A stretch of DNA of 64,000 nt from Gammaproteobacteria bacterium. Lineage in GTDB: Bacteria; Pseudomonadota; Gammaproteobacteria; JAADGQ01. The notes beneath the pieces were generated by a model that saw nothing but the letters and a program-made list of their open reading frames with translations, ran no database searches and was not told the origin of the DNA. Positions 8,394 to 17,436 of this stretch are shown in pieces; positions within the stretch are counted from its first letter, which is position 1, and every line of letters begins with the position of its first letter. The stretch spans positions 1 through 64,000 of the forward strand of contig JAKITI010000009.1 in the NCBI GenBank assembly GCA_021648145.1, read 5' to 3'. A program made the translations under genes and the position numbers.

Positions 8394-9704
8394 TCATTGT
8401 TTGTTGCACTGATCTTCAATATCGGCAATAGTTTTTGGTGCGCCGTGTGTAAGCACTTCATTTCCATCACTCGTTACCAATATATTGTCTTCAATACGAA
8501 TGCCGATATTCCACCACTTTTTTGCAATACCTTTGCTTCCAGATGCGATATAAAGACCCGGCTCAATGGTTAAAACCATACCCGGCTCAAAGGTTCGCCA
8601 TTTTTTGTCGCGCTTGTAATCACCGACATCATGCACATCCATACCAAGCCAGTGGCCAGTGCTGTGCATATAAAAAAGCTTGTAAGCCTCTTTTTTTATG
8701 AGCTCCCTAGGTGTTCCCTTCAGTAGCCCCAGCTTAATAAGCCCTTTGGTGAGCTCTAATACAGCAGCAGTATGAGGCGCATTCCAGTGATTGCCTGGTT
8801 TTACTTTTTTGATCGCAGCCTGTTGCGCTTTGAGAACGACTTCATAAAGAGCGCGTTGTTCAGTGTTAAAGCGACCATTAATGGGGAAGGTGCGTGTGAT
8901 GTCTGCGGCATAAAGGTCATATTCTGCACCGGCATCAATAAGTAGAAGCTCTCCATCATTCAGTGGCATGTTATTTTCTGTGTAGTGCAAAATGCATGCA
9001 TTTTCACCTCCGGCAACAATGGAGGAGTAGGCTGAATCACGGCAGCCCATACGGTTAAACTCGTGTGAAATTTCTGCTTCAACCTCATATTCCATCATGC
9101 CTGGCTGACAGAATTGCATTGCACGGCGATGGGCATTGGCTGAAATTATTGCAGCCTTGCGCATCGCTTTGATTTCAGCGCTGCTTTTAAAAAGGCGCAT
9201 CTCGTGCAGTAAAGGTTCAATTCCGATAAAGTCAGTGGGTACGCTAACGCCTTTGCGAGCCATTGCGCGTACCTGTTTAACCCAGCTCATGAGCTGTTGG
9301 TCAAAAGCCTGACTCTCTCCTAATGTACAATAAATTTGTTGGCGATCTTTGATGAGCTCAGGAAGATATTGGTCTACTTCCTGAATCGGTCGCGCCTCAT
9401 CGGCACCCCATTGCTTTTGAGCACCCTCCAGGCCTGCGCGTTTACCATTCCAAATCTCTTTTTCTTGATCTCTTTCACGGCAAAACAGAACAAACTGCCC
9501 TTGCTTTCGTCCTGGAATGAGAACCATAAGGGCTTCAGGCTCTGTAAATCCCGTGAGATAAGCAAAATTACTGTTTGGGCGAAAAGGGTAGTTGACATCA
9601 CTATTGCGTTGCTGCTCAAGCGATGTGGGTAAAATAGCAATATTACCCACCCCAATTTTTTTCATGAGCCGCTTGCGGCGCAGGAAGAACTCTTTATTAT
9701 CCAT
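8394..9704 (-). CDS. pepP: Xaa-Pro aminopeptidase PepP
   Basis: The 436-residue cytosolic metallopeptidase removes N-terminal residues that precede proline. The pita-bread fold's five metal ligands can be read: Asp257 (LLIDAGAEYD), Asp268 (AADITRTF), His351 (HSTGHWLGMDVHD), Glu381 (TIEPGLY) and Glu405 (IRIEDN). The creatinase-type N-terminal domain occupies about residues 1-170. Length and spacing match E. coli PepP. It lies six bases downstream of ygfB and upstream of tsaD on the same strand, consistent with one transcript ygfB-pepP-tsaD-ubiH-ubiI. Confidence 0.96.
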   Translation of the reverse strand: MDNKEFFLRRKRLMKKIGVGNIAILPTSLEQQRNSDVNYPFRPNSNFAYLTGFTEPEALMVLIPGRKQGQFVLFCRERDQEKEIWNGKRAGLEGAQKQWGADEARPIQEVDQYLPELIKDRQQIYCTLGESQAFDQQLMSWVKQVRAMARKGVSVPTDFIGIEPLLHEMRLFKSSAEIKAMRKAAIISANAHRRAMQFCQPGMMEYEVEAEISHEFNRMGCRDSAYSSIVAGGENACILHYTENNMPLNDGELLLIDAGAEYDLYAADITRTFPINGRFNTEQRALYEVVLKAQQAAIKKVKPGNHWNAPHTAAVLELTKGLIKLGLLKGTPRELIKKEAYKLFYMHSTGHWLGMDVHDVGDYKRDKKWRTFEPGMVLTIEPGLYIASGSKGIAKKWWNIGIRIEDNILVTSDGNEVLTHGAPKTIADIEDQCNKQ

Positions 9705-9710
9705 AATAAT

Positions 9711-10286
9711 CTAATGTAATTGTGGGGGTGTTTTGAATGGCTGCAACTCTTCGTTAAGCAGCATCACAACCGTACGTACATACTCTACAATTTCATTGTA
9801 GGCACCTTCGTCTTTCTCATTGCTGTTGGCCGTATGGTGCAACGCGTGTGATATATCAACAAGATCCTGAATCGCTTCAGCCGTATCATTTTGCAGTTGA
9901 TTCAGTGGTTTTTTAATACCAATACCTAGCCCATAAAGATAGCCATGGCACCAACTGGCGAGCATTTCGGTACGATAATGGAGTGGCATCTGATCTTCGG
10001 GCAAAAGTGGATAAAATGTACATTCAACATCATTGAGTTGCTGGAATGTTATTTCATATAGCTTTTTGAGTCCCTTTTGAGTTTCAATAGAAAGGTCATT
10101 TCCAAGCTCATTATCTTCGCCATCCCATAGCTGATTGATCCAGAGCGAGTCACTGAAGTGACCCTTGCTACAGAATAAACCGCATAAAATACCGTGGCAC
10201 TCTGATGCGCCTATAATAATTTCTTGCTCATTCAGCAACTTATCTATGAGGTTGAAGTCAGTGGTCGAATCTGTTTTTTGTGTCAA
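9711..10286 (-). CDS. ygfB: UPF0149 family protein YgfB
   Basis: The 191-residue soluble acidic protein matches the UPF0149/YgfB family in length, in the N-terminal segment around ASECHGILCGLFCS, and in the mid-region MLASWCHGYLYGLG. In Pseudomonas a family member modulates expression of a peptidoglycan amidase gene, but no general biochemical function is settled. It is the first gene of the minus-strand ubiquinone/PepP operon and is divergent from the zapA transcript across an 89-base gap, as in many Gammaproteobacteria. The symbol rests on sequence pattern and synteny. Confidence 0.9.
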   Translation of the reverse strand: MTQKTDSTTDFNLIDKLLNEQEIIIGASECHGILCGLFCSKGHFSDSLWINQLWDGEDNELGNDLSIETQKGLKKLYEITFQQLNDVECTFYPLLPEDQMPLHYRTEMLASWCHGYLYGLGIGIKKPLNQLQNDTAEAIQDLVDISHALHHTANSNEKDEGAYNEIVEYVRTVVMLLNEELQPFKTPPQLH

Positions 10287-10375
10287 TGGTGCTTGCCCTC
10301 AAACTTTGCATTTCGTCAAAAGGGGTATGCTATCATTCTATCTGCTTGGTGGGCACTATAACTGGGTTTAAATGA

Positions 10376-10603
10376 ATGTTTGAAAAAGAAAATGATGAAA
10401 TCACCACTGTTTCGAAGTTGGAAAGTAGTATTAATGATCTATTGTTGACTTGTCAGCAGCTAACAGATGAGAATCGCGCACTTAAAAAAAAGCAGGCTGA
10501 GTGGCCTGTGGAGCGTTCATGTCTTTTAGAAAAAAATGAGAGGGTGCGCGCTCGTTTGGAATTGATGATTTCACGACTTAAAATGATGGAGGTTGAATTA
10601 TGA
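10376..10603 (+). CDS. Short coiled-coil protein, TIGR02449 type
   Basis: The 75-residue product is a single predicted coiled coil with leucines and isoleucines at heptad spacing (for example LESSINDLLLTCQQL). It matches the small TIGR02449-type proteins encoded just before zapA in many Gammaproteobacteria; their role is unknown, though a link to division through ZapA is plausible from the constant pairing. Its stop overlaps the zapA start by four bases (ATGA, 10600-10603), so the two are translationally coupled. Confidence 0.8.
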   Translation: MFEKENDEITTVSKLESSINDLLLTCQQLTDENRALKKKQAEWPVERSCLLEKNERVRARLELMISRLKMMEVEL

Positions 10604-10920
10604 GTCAGAACGATGAGCCAGAGCCGATTTTAATTAATATTTTCGGAAAAGAGTATCAGGTTGCCTGTAAAAAAGAGGAGCGGCCTGCGTTGGTCTCGGC
10701 ATCGGATCTTCTTGACTCCAGAATGCGAGAAATTCGCAAGGCGGGTAAAGTGCTGGGGACTGAGCGAGTGGCTGTGATGGCTGCACTTAATTTTGCGCAC
10801 GAATTAACTATCAGCCAGAAAAATGAATATAAAAACAACGATGCTGCTTTTGAAAAAATAAAAGTATTACAAGAGAAAATAGACACCGCGCTCGCATTGA
10901 ATAAAGGTGAACCAAAGTGA
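10600..10920 (+). CDS. zapA: Cell division protein ZapA
   Basis: The 106-residue product has the ZapA layout: an N-terminal globular part (ILINIFGKEYQVAC) that contacts FtsZ, and a C-terminal coiled coil (about 60-100) for dimerisation and tetramerisation. ZapA cross-links FtsZ filaments and stabilises the Z-ring. The context is diagnostic: 6S RNA and the 5-formyl-THF cyclo-ligase gene follow, as in E. coli. The start lies inside the preceding gene's stop. Confidence 0.93.
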   Translation: MSQNDEPEPILINIFGKEYQVACKKEERPALVSASDLLDSRMREIRKAGKVLGTERVAVMAALNFAHELTISQKNEYKNNDAAFEKIKVLQEKIDTALALNKGEPK

Positions 10921-10967
10921 AAATTAAGCTACCCAAGCTTATAGTTCTGAGTTAAACTGAAAATCAA

Positions 10968-11156
10968 GGCATACTCTGCAACGTTTGCCAGTTTGTCTGA
11001 GATGGTCTTGGGCCTAATATATATCTCAGGGAACGCGTCCCCGACGCTGTTGTGCATACCCGCTTTGCTGCGGGTCGCCTGATGCGTCATATGTGTACCC
11101 ACTTGAACCCTTGGTTCAAGACTGATGACAACAAGCGGCGCTTGCGGATATGCCTC
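10968..11156 (+). ncRNA. ssrS: 6S RNA
   Basis: A regulator of sigma70-RNA polymerase, recognised by position and structure. The ends pair: GGCATACTCTGCAA at 10968-10981 with TTGCGGATATGCC at 11142-11154, interrupted by a small bulge, as expected for the closing stem. A perfect hairpin CTTGAACC/GGTTCAAG (11102-11120) with a CTT loop is close to the 3'-arm hairpin of enteric 6S RNA, and an apical hairpin CCCGC/GCGGG (11059-11074) closes the central arm. The span of about 189 bases fits the family. It lies between zapA and the cyclo-ligase gene, the conserved ssrS location, and is probably processed from a transcript shared with that gene. Exact ends are estimates. Confidence 0.85.
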
Positions 11157-11189
11157 CTCTTTGTATACTCAACTCAAACTTAAAAACAG

Positions 11190-11783
11190 ATGTCGCTTTC
11201 AAAAAAGCAACTACGCCAACAGATGCGCAACATGCGTCGCTCACTGGGTGATTCTGACCGCCATGAAGCCTCTGTACGGGTGGCTCAATCCTTATCGAAA
11301 AACAGGTTATTTCAGCGTTCACACCGAATTGCACTTTACCTACCCCATGATGGAGAGCTAGATCCCACACCAACATTAGATATCATTCGGAACTTAAATA
11401 AACAGAGTTATTTACCGGTGATACAACCATTTTATTCAAACCGCCTGATGTTTACTTCTTATAATACAAAAAGTCGCATGCAGAATAATAAATATGGCAT
11501 TCCAGAACCCATTGCTTCAGCTTGCTCCATTGTACCCGCCTGGGCTTTGGATTTGGTGCTGCTGCCTTTGGTCGCTTTTGATATAAAAGGGCACCGTATG
11601 GGGATGGGGGGAGGGTATTATGATCGTACTTTTAACTTTTTACATCATCGCCAACATTGGAAAAAGCCCTGTTTGATGGGGCTGGCGTACGATTTTCAAA
11701 AACTAGATGCTATTCCACATGACCCTTGGGATATTCCATTATCGGGTGTAATAACGGAAAAAAACTTGTATCTTAACGAGTGA
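11190..11783 (+). CDS. ygfA: 5-formyltetrahydrofolate cyclo-ligase
   Basis: The 197-residue enzyme converts 5-formyl-THF to 5,10-methenyl-THF using ATP, returning an inhibitory folate to the active pool. The ATP/folate-binding signature GMGGGYYDR is at residues 138-146, and the basic N-terminal helix (KKQLRQQMRNMRR) is family-typical. It follows 6S RNA, as ygfA (also called fau) does in E. coli, where the two are co-transcribed. Confidence 0.93.
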   Translation: MSLSKKQLRQQMRNMRRSLGDSDRHEASVRVAQSLSKNRLFQRSHRIALYLPHDGELDPTPTLDIIRNLNKQSYLPVIQPFYSNRLMFTSYNTKSRMQNNKYGIPEPIASACSIVPAWALDLVLLPLVAFDIKGHRMGMGGGYYDRTFNFLHHRQHWKKPCLMGLAYDFQKLDAIPHDPWDIPLSGVITEKNLYLNE

Positions 11784-11802
11784 ATTTCCTAGGAAAAAAC
11801 AT

Positions 11803-12570
11803 ATGAATCAAAACTCTATGAAGCGTATAGAAGTTCTCGGCTGCCCTATGGATGTGGCAACAGAGAGTGATACTGTAAGTGTGATTGCAGAGAGAGTCGA
11901 GCAGAGACGCTTTACACAGCATGTTGTTGTGAATGTAGCGAAAGTGGTCAATATGCGTAAGGATGCTGTACTGGATGCATCAGTTCGCTCTTGCGATATC
12001 ATTAATATTGATGGTATGGGGGTTGTTCTGGGAGCTCGGATGTTAGGGCATGACGTTCCTGAGCGTGTTGCTGGCGTTGATCTGTTTCATGCACTATTGC
12101 GGATGAGTGCCGAGCGAGGTTATCCAGTATTTTTATTGGGTGCTGAAGATGAAGTTGTCACTGAAGCGCGCCACCAAGTCGAGAAACTTTATCCAGGGTT
12201 GATTGTAGCAGGTCATCATCATGGCTATTTCTGGGATGATGAAGGTGCTGTGGTGAGTAAAATAAAAGAGTCGGGAGCCCGTTTATTATTTGTTGCGATT
12301 ACTTCACCGAAAAAAGAGAACTTTATTAACCAGTGGCAAGAGCAACTCGGTGTTAATTTTGTAATGGGAGTGGGGGGCACTTTTGATGTGGTTGCCGGGA
12401 AGGTTAAAAGGGCTCCACAATGGATGCAAAACTACGGACTTGAGTGGTTTTATCGTGTTTTACAGGAACCAGGGCGAATGTGGAAACGCTATTTAGTCAC
12501 AAACAGTCTGTTTTTATGGATGCTGTTAAAAGAAAAAGCCAAACAGCGCATGAATAAGCAAGCAAGGTGA
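11803..12570 (+). CDS. WecG/TagA/CpsF-family glycosyltransferase
   Basis: The 255-residue product matches the GT26 family: VVNVAKVVNMRKD (about 42-54), IINIDGMGVVLGARMLG (about 66-82, with the probable catalytic Asp70) and ERVAGVDLF. Family members transfer N-acetylmannosamine or a related sugar from a UDP-sugar to a lipid-linked acceptor at the inner membrane face. The basic C-terminal helix (KRYLVTNSLFLWMLLKEKAK) resembles the membrane-targeting appendage of TagA proteins. No polysaccharide cluster surrounds it, so the product glycan is unknown. AGGA precedes the ATG by about eight bases. It lies 19 bases after the cyclo-ligase gene and could share its transcript. Confidence 0.85.
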   Translation: MNQNSMKRIEVLGCPMDVATESDTVSVIAERVEQRRFTQHVVVNVAKVVNMRKDAVLDASVRSCDIINIDGMGVVLGARMLGHDVPERVAGVDLFHALLRMSAERGYPVFLLGAEDEVVTEARHQVEKLYPGLIVAGHHHGYFWDDEGAVVSKIKESGARLLFVAITSPKKENFINQWQEQLGVNFVMGVGGTFDVVAGKVKRAPQWMQNYGLEWFYRVLQEPGRMWKRYLVTNSLFLWMLLKEKAKQRMNKQAR

Positions 12571-12605
12571 TCAGGTGATTTCGAGACCGTTCCTAACAGG
12601 GATTA

Positions 12606-13487
12606 TTAGCCAATAGTGCTTAATAATTCATCAATCATATGTTGCGCCTGTGATAGATAGCCCGACCCAAAAAGGTTTAGATGGTTCAATATGTGATAAA
12701 GGTTATAAAGTGCTTTACGGCTGGGATAATCATCACTGAGTGGGTAGGCTTCATTGTAGGCTTTATAAAACAGGGGCGGAAAACCACCAAAAAGCTCTGT
12801 CATGGCTAAGTCCGTCTCTCTGTCACCATAATAAACTGCGGGGTCAAAAACGAAAGGTTGACCCTGCGCATCAAACCCATAGTTTCCTGACCATAAATCA
12901 CCATGCAAAATAGTCGGCGCGGGTTTGTGGCCAGAAAAAAATTGATCGAGGTGAGTGACGAGCTGCTCACCTCGCCTCTGCAAATCTCCTCTGTAGCCAT
13001 GGCGAGCTGCGAGTTCTAATTGATACACTAGGCGATTTTCTTTCCAAAATTGACTCCACGTTTCTTTCTGGCTATTTATTTGTGAGGTGGAACCAATGGT
13101 ATTGTCTTGAAACCAGCCATAATAAGGAGCTTGTGCTTTGTGTAATGCGGCCAATTGCTGCCCAAGCAATTCGAAATTACCTGAGGGGCTAAAATGAATA
13201 TATTCAAGCACTAAAAATGCGTGTTTATCCGCTTGGCCACAACAAATGGGGGGTGGAGTACGAATTGTTTGGCTGTTGATAATTTCATTGAGCCCGCTCA
13301 TTTCCGCTTTGAACATGAGAAACTTTGAGGCATCATTAATTTTGACGAAATATTTTTGCCCTGATTTACTTTCCAGAAGGTAAGAGGCATTGATGCAGCC
13401 GCCACCGACAGGGTGATGCTGGTGGCATATAAATGTTTGGTTTGTTGCTATTGAGATCTCTTTTGCAATGATTTTCCATGGAGGCAT
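12606..13487 (-). CDS. Fructosamine/ketosamine-3-kinase family protein
   Basis: The 293-residue product has an aminoglycoside-kinase-like fold: Lys49 in YFVKIN, Glu62 in FKAEMSGL, the catalytic loop HGDLWSGN at 195-202, and the metal-binding segment DPAVYYGDRETDLA at 215-228. This matches the FN3K/YniA family, which phosphorylates sugar amines formed by glycation so that they fall off proteins. The length is typical. It lies between the glycosyltransferase gene (convergent) and envC (same strand, 32 bases away). Its physiological substrate in bacteria is not firmly known. Confidence 0.9.
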   Translation of the reverse strand: MPPWKIIAKEISIATNQTFICHQHHPVGGGCINASYLLESKSGQKYFVKINDASKFLMFKAEMSGLNEIINSQTIRTPPPICCGQADKHAFLVLEYIHFSPSGNFELLGQQLAALHKAQAPYYGWFQDNTIGSTSQINSQKETWSQFWKENRLVYQLELAARHGYRGDLQRRGEQLVTHLDQFFSGHKPAPTILHGDLWSGNYGFDAQGQPFVFDPAVYYGDRETDLAMTELFGGFPPLFYKAYNEAYPLSDDYPSRKALYNLYHILNHLNLFGSGYLSQAQHMIDELLSTIG

Positions 13488-13519
13488 TTTTCTTTCCTAG
13501 ATTGACTTGGCCACTACAT

Positions 13520-14698
13520 TTATGAGCTTGAAGCCTTGCACCACAACAACGGGTTAACGGGTTTGCCCTGGTTACGCACCTCAAAATAGAGACCCGCCTG
13601 ATTGCGCCCGCCACTGAGACCCACACTTGCAATCACTTCACCTTTTTCAACCCAGTCACCGACTTCAAGATAGAGGCTCTGGTTATACCCATACAAACTC
13701 ATATAACCACCCCCATGATCAATAATCAATAACAAGCCATAACCACGTAACCAATCAGAAAAGGCAATGCGTCCAGGTGCAATTGCCTGAACATCGCGCC
13801 CCTCTTTTGCATCAATAATAATGCCGCGCAATTTCAAGCCACTCTCTTTATCACGTATACCACCAAAACGGGTTGAAACTTTCCCTTTTACCGGCAGTTT
13901 CAGGCTGCCCTTCAATGATACAAATGGTTTACGCTCACCTTTCTCCTTAGGAATATCAGCCAACGCTTTGCGCAGTCCTGATAGTAACTTTCCCAACAGT
14001 TTTTCATCTGATTTCAAGTTCTCAAGCAGTTGGCTTTTATCACGCACCTCTGCATCCAGCTTGACCAGCAATGATCGCCGGTCATGACTGCGCCTGCTTA
14101 ATCGGTTTTTTTTAGATTTTTGCGTTTGATACAATGTTTCAATTGACTGGACTTTCTTTCCAATACGCTCTTCCAGCAACTTAAGCTCAGTTAAACGAAG
14201 ATTAATTTCAGCAATTTTTTTTGCGCGTGCTTTATTAAAATATTCGTAATAGACCCATGTTCGACTGACTGCCGATGGATCTTCCTGATTCAATAAAAAC
14301 TTAAGCGGCCCTTGTCGACCCAGCGCATAATTTGAGCGTACTAGCTGCTCAAGTTCTTTGCGTTGTGAAAAGATACCCGACTGCTGCTGATTTTTTTCTA
14401 CTCCGAGCTGCTTCAATTCACGCTGCTCAGATTTTAAACTTTTTCCGAGTTGCTTTAATGAGTTATTAAGTTGGCCCATTTCACGTTCAATAGGTCTGAG
14501 TTGAACGCGTAAACTGCTCTGTTCACCCCGTGTTTTTTCGAGCTTTGAACGTAAACTGTCAATCGTGGATTGTAATTTTTTATGCTGTGAAGATTTGACC
14601 GCATAATTATCTGAAGCAAATAGAGTTGAAACTGAAAGGGATAAAAATAGAGCGACAATCAAAGAGGTCAGGGTTGATTGATTCAGAAGCCTTTTCAT
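13520..14698 (-). CDS. envC: Murein hydrolase activator EnvC
   Basis: A periplasmic protein of about 392 residues: signal peptide, a long coiled coil (roughly residues 35-240), and a C-terminal LytM domain. The LytM zinc ligands are degenerate: the usual HxGxDI site reads LRGIIIDA, the HLS-like site reads SLYGYN, and the last His is Tyr in LYFEVR. That is the EnvC pattern: the protein has no hydrolase activity and activates the amidases AmiA/AmiB at the septum through FtsEX. The ATG at 14698 is preferred; a TTG at 14710 would add four residues, and neither has a strong binding site. It follows gpmI by 39 bases, the usual gpmI-envC neighbourhood. Confidence 0.9.
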   Translation of the reverse strand: MKRLLNQSTLTSLIVALFLSLSVSTLFASDNYAVKSSQHKKLQSTIDSLRSKLEKTRGEQSSLRVQLRPIEREMGQLNNSLKQLGKSLKSEQRELKQLGVEKNQQQSGIFSQRKELEQLVRSNYALGRQGPLKFLLNQEDPSAVSRTWVYYEYFNKARAKKIAEINLRLTELKLLEERIGKKVQSIETLYQTQKSKKNRLSRRSHDRRSLLVKLDAEVRDKSQLLENLKSDEKLLGKLLSGLRKALADIPKEKGERKPFVSLKGSLKLPVKGKVSTRFGGIRDKESGLKLRGIIIDAKEGRDVQAIAPGRIAFSDWLRGYGLLLIIDHGGGYMSLYGYNQSLYLEVGDWVEKGEVIASVGLSGGRNQAGLYFEVRNQGKPVNPLLWCKASSS

Positions 14699-14737
14699 TA
14701 TATCAAACAAGATATCAATCGACTCTACCCCCTTTGG

Positions 14738-16294
14738 CTAGATGAATTTCACGAGTGACGACCCATTCATTTCTGGCGGTTTTTCCAAACCCATTAAATA
14801 CAGCATGGTTGGTGTGATATCTTTTAATGAACCCCGTCGATCAACTTCACCTACTAGCCCTGCCGGACGAAGCCCAACATAAACAAAGGGAACCAGGTTA
14901 TTGGTATGCGCAGTATGTGGCTGACCCGTAATCTCATCTCGCATTTTTTCAGCGTTACCATGATCCGCCGTAATTAATAGATCCGCACCCGATTCCTTCA
15001 CCGCTTCATAGAGTCGCCCCAAACAGGCATCCAACGCTTCAATCGCTTTAACAGCTGCCTTAAAATTACCACTATGCCCAACCATATCAGCATTCGCATA
15101 GTTACAAATAATGGCATCATAATGGCCACCTTTAATGGCTTCGACTAATTTATCCGTCACGATTGATGCGTTCATTTCGGGCTGTTTATCATAAGTACTG
15201 ACTTTAGGGGATGGAATCAGCTCACGATCTTCGCCTGGAAAAGCATTCTCTTCACCGCCATTAAAAAAGAATGTCACATGAGCATATTTTTCAGTTTCAG
15301 CGACACGCAACTGCTTCAAACCCAGGCTGGATATATATTCACCAAAAGTATTTTCGAGCTGTTTTGCCTGAAAAACAACAGGCACATCAAAACTTTTGCT
15401 GTATCCTGTCAAACAGACAAATTCGGCAAGTTCAGGATGTTTATTTCGAGCAAAATCAGTGAACTCTTTCTCAAAAAATACTCGGCTGATTTGACGTGCG
15501 CGATCAGCACGAAAATTCATCATAATCATGACATCACCATCCTCAACATGAACGGCCTGACCATTTTTTGAGATCACTGTACTTTGTACAAACTCATCTG
15601 TTTCACCACGTTCATATGCAGCTTCCAAGGCGGCAATTGCGCTGGGCGCTTTAAATTCACCTTTGCTATGAGCAATCAAATCGTACGCTTTTTTCACACG
15701 ATCCCAGTTATTATCCCGATCCAGAGCAAAGTATCGCCCAATCACGGAGGCAAATGAACCGCACCCCAAGCCAGAAAAACAGGCTTCCATTAATCTGATT
15801 GATTTTGCAGCACTTTTAGGTGGTGTATCTCGCCCATCAAGAAAAGCGTGAAGATAAACGCGTGTCGCACCACGTCTCACAGCCATTTTTACCGCGGACT
15901 GGATATGCACTTCATGGCTATGCACTCCGCCCGTAGATAACAACCCCATGATATGCACCGCTTTATCATTTTTGATGGCTTTATCCACCGCACCTACCAA
16001 AATAGGGTTGGTATAAAAGTCACCGCTCGTAATATCCAGATCAATACGACTCAACTCCTGATGCACGACACGCCCAGCACCGAGGTTTAAATGCCCAACC
16101 TCAGAATTACCCATCTGATCCCCAGGCAAGCCCACCTCCGCGCCAGAGGTGCAAATCAAACTGTTAGGATGCTGTTGGCACAAATGATCCCATACGGGTG
16201 TATGCGCATGATGTATCGCATTCGACTCTGTTCTTTCGCTGTATCCCCAGCCATCAAGAATAACAAGTACTGCGGGACGATGTTTTTCTGTCAT
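14738..16294 (-). CDS. gpmI: Cofactor-independent phosphoglycerate mutase
   Basis: The 518-residue enzyme interconverts 3- and 2-phosphoglycerate using two Mn ions and a phosphoserine intermediate. The alkaline-phosphatase-fold motifs are present: Asp14 in VILDGWGYSE, catalytic Ser64 in MGNSEVGH, the inserted phosphotransferase domain with LDGRDTPP, and the C-terminal metal sites NYANADMVGH and ITADHGNAEKM. The length is full. It is transcribed with envC and diverges from the rhodanese-secB-gpsA operon across a 186-base gap that holds a dyad and a -10-like sequence. Confidence 0.97.
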   Translation of the reverse strand: MTEKHRPAVLVILDGWGYSERTESNAIHHAHTPVWDHLCQQHPNSLICTSGAEVGLPGDQMGNSEVGHLNLGAGRVVHQELSRIDLDITSGDFYTNPILVGAVDKAIKNDKAVHIMGLLSTGGVHSHEVHIQSAVKMAVRRGATRVYLHAFLDGRDTPPKSAAKSIRLMEACFSGLGCGSFASVIGRYFALDRDNNWDRVKKAYDLIAHSKGEFKAPSAIAALEAAYERGETDEFVQSTVISKNGQAVHVEDGDVMIMMNFRADRARQISRVFFEKEFTDFARNKHPELAEFVCLTGYSKSFDVPVVFQAKQLENTFGEYISSLGLKQLRVAETEKYAHVTFFFNGGEENAFPGEDRELIPSPKVSTYDKQPEMNASIVTDKLVEAIKGGHYDAIICNYANADMVGHSGNFKAAVKAIEALDACLGRLYEAVKESGADLLITADHGNAEKMRDEITGQPHTAHTNNLVPFVYVGLRPAGLVGEVDRRGSLKDITPTMLYLMGLEKPPEMNGSSLVKFI

Positions 16295-16342
16295 AATTAT
16301 CCATTTTAACCCAGATGATTTTCTGAAAATTTTTCCTTAATA

Positions 16343-16380
16343 TTTTAGCTATACGCTAAAAATGGGCAGTATTGTATAAT
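16343..16380 (+). promoter_or_regulatory. Probable promoter with dyad ahead of the rhodanese-secB-gpsA operon
   Basis: A consensus -10 hexamer TATAAT lies at 16375-16380. The expected -35 position falls inside a perfect 7-bp inverted repeat, TTTTAGC (16343-16349) and GCTAAAA (16355-16361), separated by TATAC. No good -35 hexamer is visible, which would suit an activated or repressor-controlled promoter. The regulator is unknown. Confidence 0.4.
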
Positions 16381-16480
16381 GCTGAGCGAGTAAAGGCTAC
16401 GGTACGACTGAGCTTTCCCTCACATTTTTCAGAATTTATATTAGTCACAAACTTTAAGCTCAAGGATAAAACCGTACAAC

Positions 16481-16903
16481 ATGAATGACTTTGGAACTTT
16501 TTTCTCTGACAACATATTCCTCTTTCTAGCGCTGATTACTGTTGTAACGGCATTAATCATGTCAGAACTTCAACGCAAAATGGGAGTTAAAACACTTTCA
16601 CCCTCAGAGGCCACCCACTATATAAATAAGGAAGAAGCGCTTGTTTTAGATATACGTGACAAATCAGATTTCAAAAAAGGGCATATTTCCAATGCAAAAA
16701 ATATCACCAATGCCAATCTGGAAAACCGTATCGGTGAGCTTGAAAAATTCAAATCCAAACCCATTATTGTTTGCTGTAATACTGGACAAAAAGCAATCGC
16801 TGCAAGCAAAATTCTTCACAAAAAAGGCTTTGAAGCTATTTACAGACTGAATGGTGGTATGCAAGCATGGCGTGGTGAAAATATGCCAGTGATCAGTAAA
16901 TAA
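16481..16903 (+). CDS. yibN: Membrane-anchored rhodanese-domain protein (YibN-like)
   Basis: The 140-residue product has one N-terminal membrane helix (about 11-28) and a single rhodanese domain whose active-site loop reads IVCCNTGQKA, with Cys99 in the catalytic position. It should carry persulfide sulfur or act as a redox relay at the inner membrane. It heads the cluster yibN-secB-gpsA, as in E. coli, but grxC, which usually lies between yibN and secB, is missing here. Confidence 0.85.
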   Translation: MNDFGTFFSDNIFLFLALITVVTALIMSELQRKMGVKTLSPSEATHYINKEEALVLDIRDKSDFKKGHISNAKNITNANLENRIGELEKFKSKPIIVCCNTGQKAIAASKILHKKGFEAIYRLNGGMQAWRGENMPVISK

Positions 16904-16938
16904 TAAATTTAGTATCTTTTTAAAAGGAAACCATAGTA

Positions 16939-17436
16939 ATGGCCGACGCAGAAAAAAATGAGCAAACAGCTCAGGAAAAACAGTTCGCAGTACAAAATAT
17001 TTATACCAAAGATATTTCTTTCGAATCCCCCAATTCTCCTCATATCTTTCGTGAACAGATGAATCTGAATATTAATCTGCAAGTCTCGAATAACGCAGCT
17101 GTACTGAATGAAAATGTCCATGAAGTTGTATTGTCTATCACCGTCACAGCCAAACTAGGCGAGGAAGAGGATGCTAAAACGGCTTATCTGGTCGAAATTC
17201 AACAAGCAGGAATTTTTCAGATCACTGGTTTTTCACAGCAAGAGTTAGGTGCCATGGTTGGCAGCTACTGCCCTAATCTGTTATTTCCTTACGCTCGTGA
17301 AGCCATCTCAAACATGGTCTCTAAAGGGGGCTTTCCTCAACTGTTACTTGCGCCTCTTAATTTTGACGCACTCTATGAACAGCACCTCAACCGTTTGAAA
17401 CAACAAAAGAGTGAGAGTGGAGAAACGACTCATTAA
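16939..17436 (+). CDS. secB: Protein-export chaperone SecB
   Basis: The 165-residue cytosolic tetrameric chaperone keeps presecretory proteins unfolded and delivers them to SecA. Family-typical segments are visible: QNIYTKDISFESPN near the N-terminus, VVLSITVTAKL, QQAGIFQI, and the region LGAMVGSYCPNLLFPYAREA toward the C-terminus. An AAAGG binding site precedes the ATG. The 3' end overlaps the start of gpsA by 26 bases. Confidence 0.96.
   Translation: MADAEKNEQTAQEKQFAVQNIYTKDISFESPNSPHIFREQMNLNINLQVSNNAAVLNENVHEVVLSITVTAKLGEEEDAKTAYLVEIQQAGIFQITGFSQQELGAMVGSYCPNLLFPYAREAISNMVSKGGFPQLLLAPLNFDALYEQHLNRLKQQKSESGETTH

Noticed and set aside
13520-14698. Active M23 endopeptidase
   Set aside because: The zinc-ligand positions are replaced (R, Y, Y), the pattern of the non-catalytic activator EnvC rather than a hydrolase.
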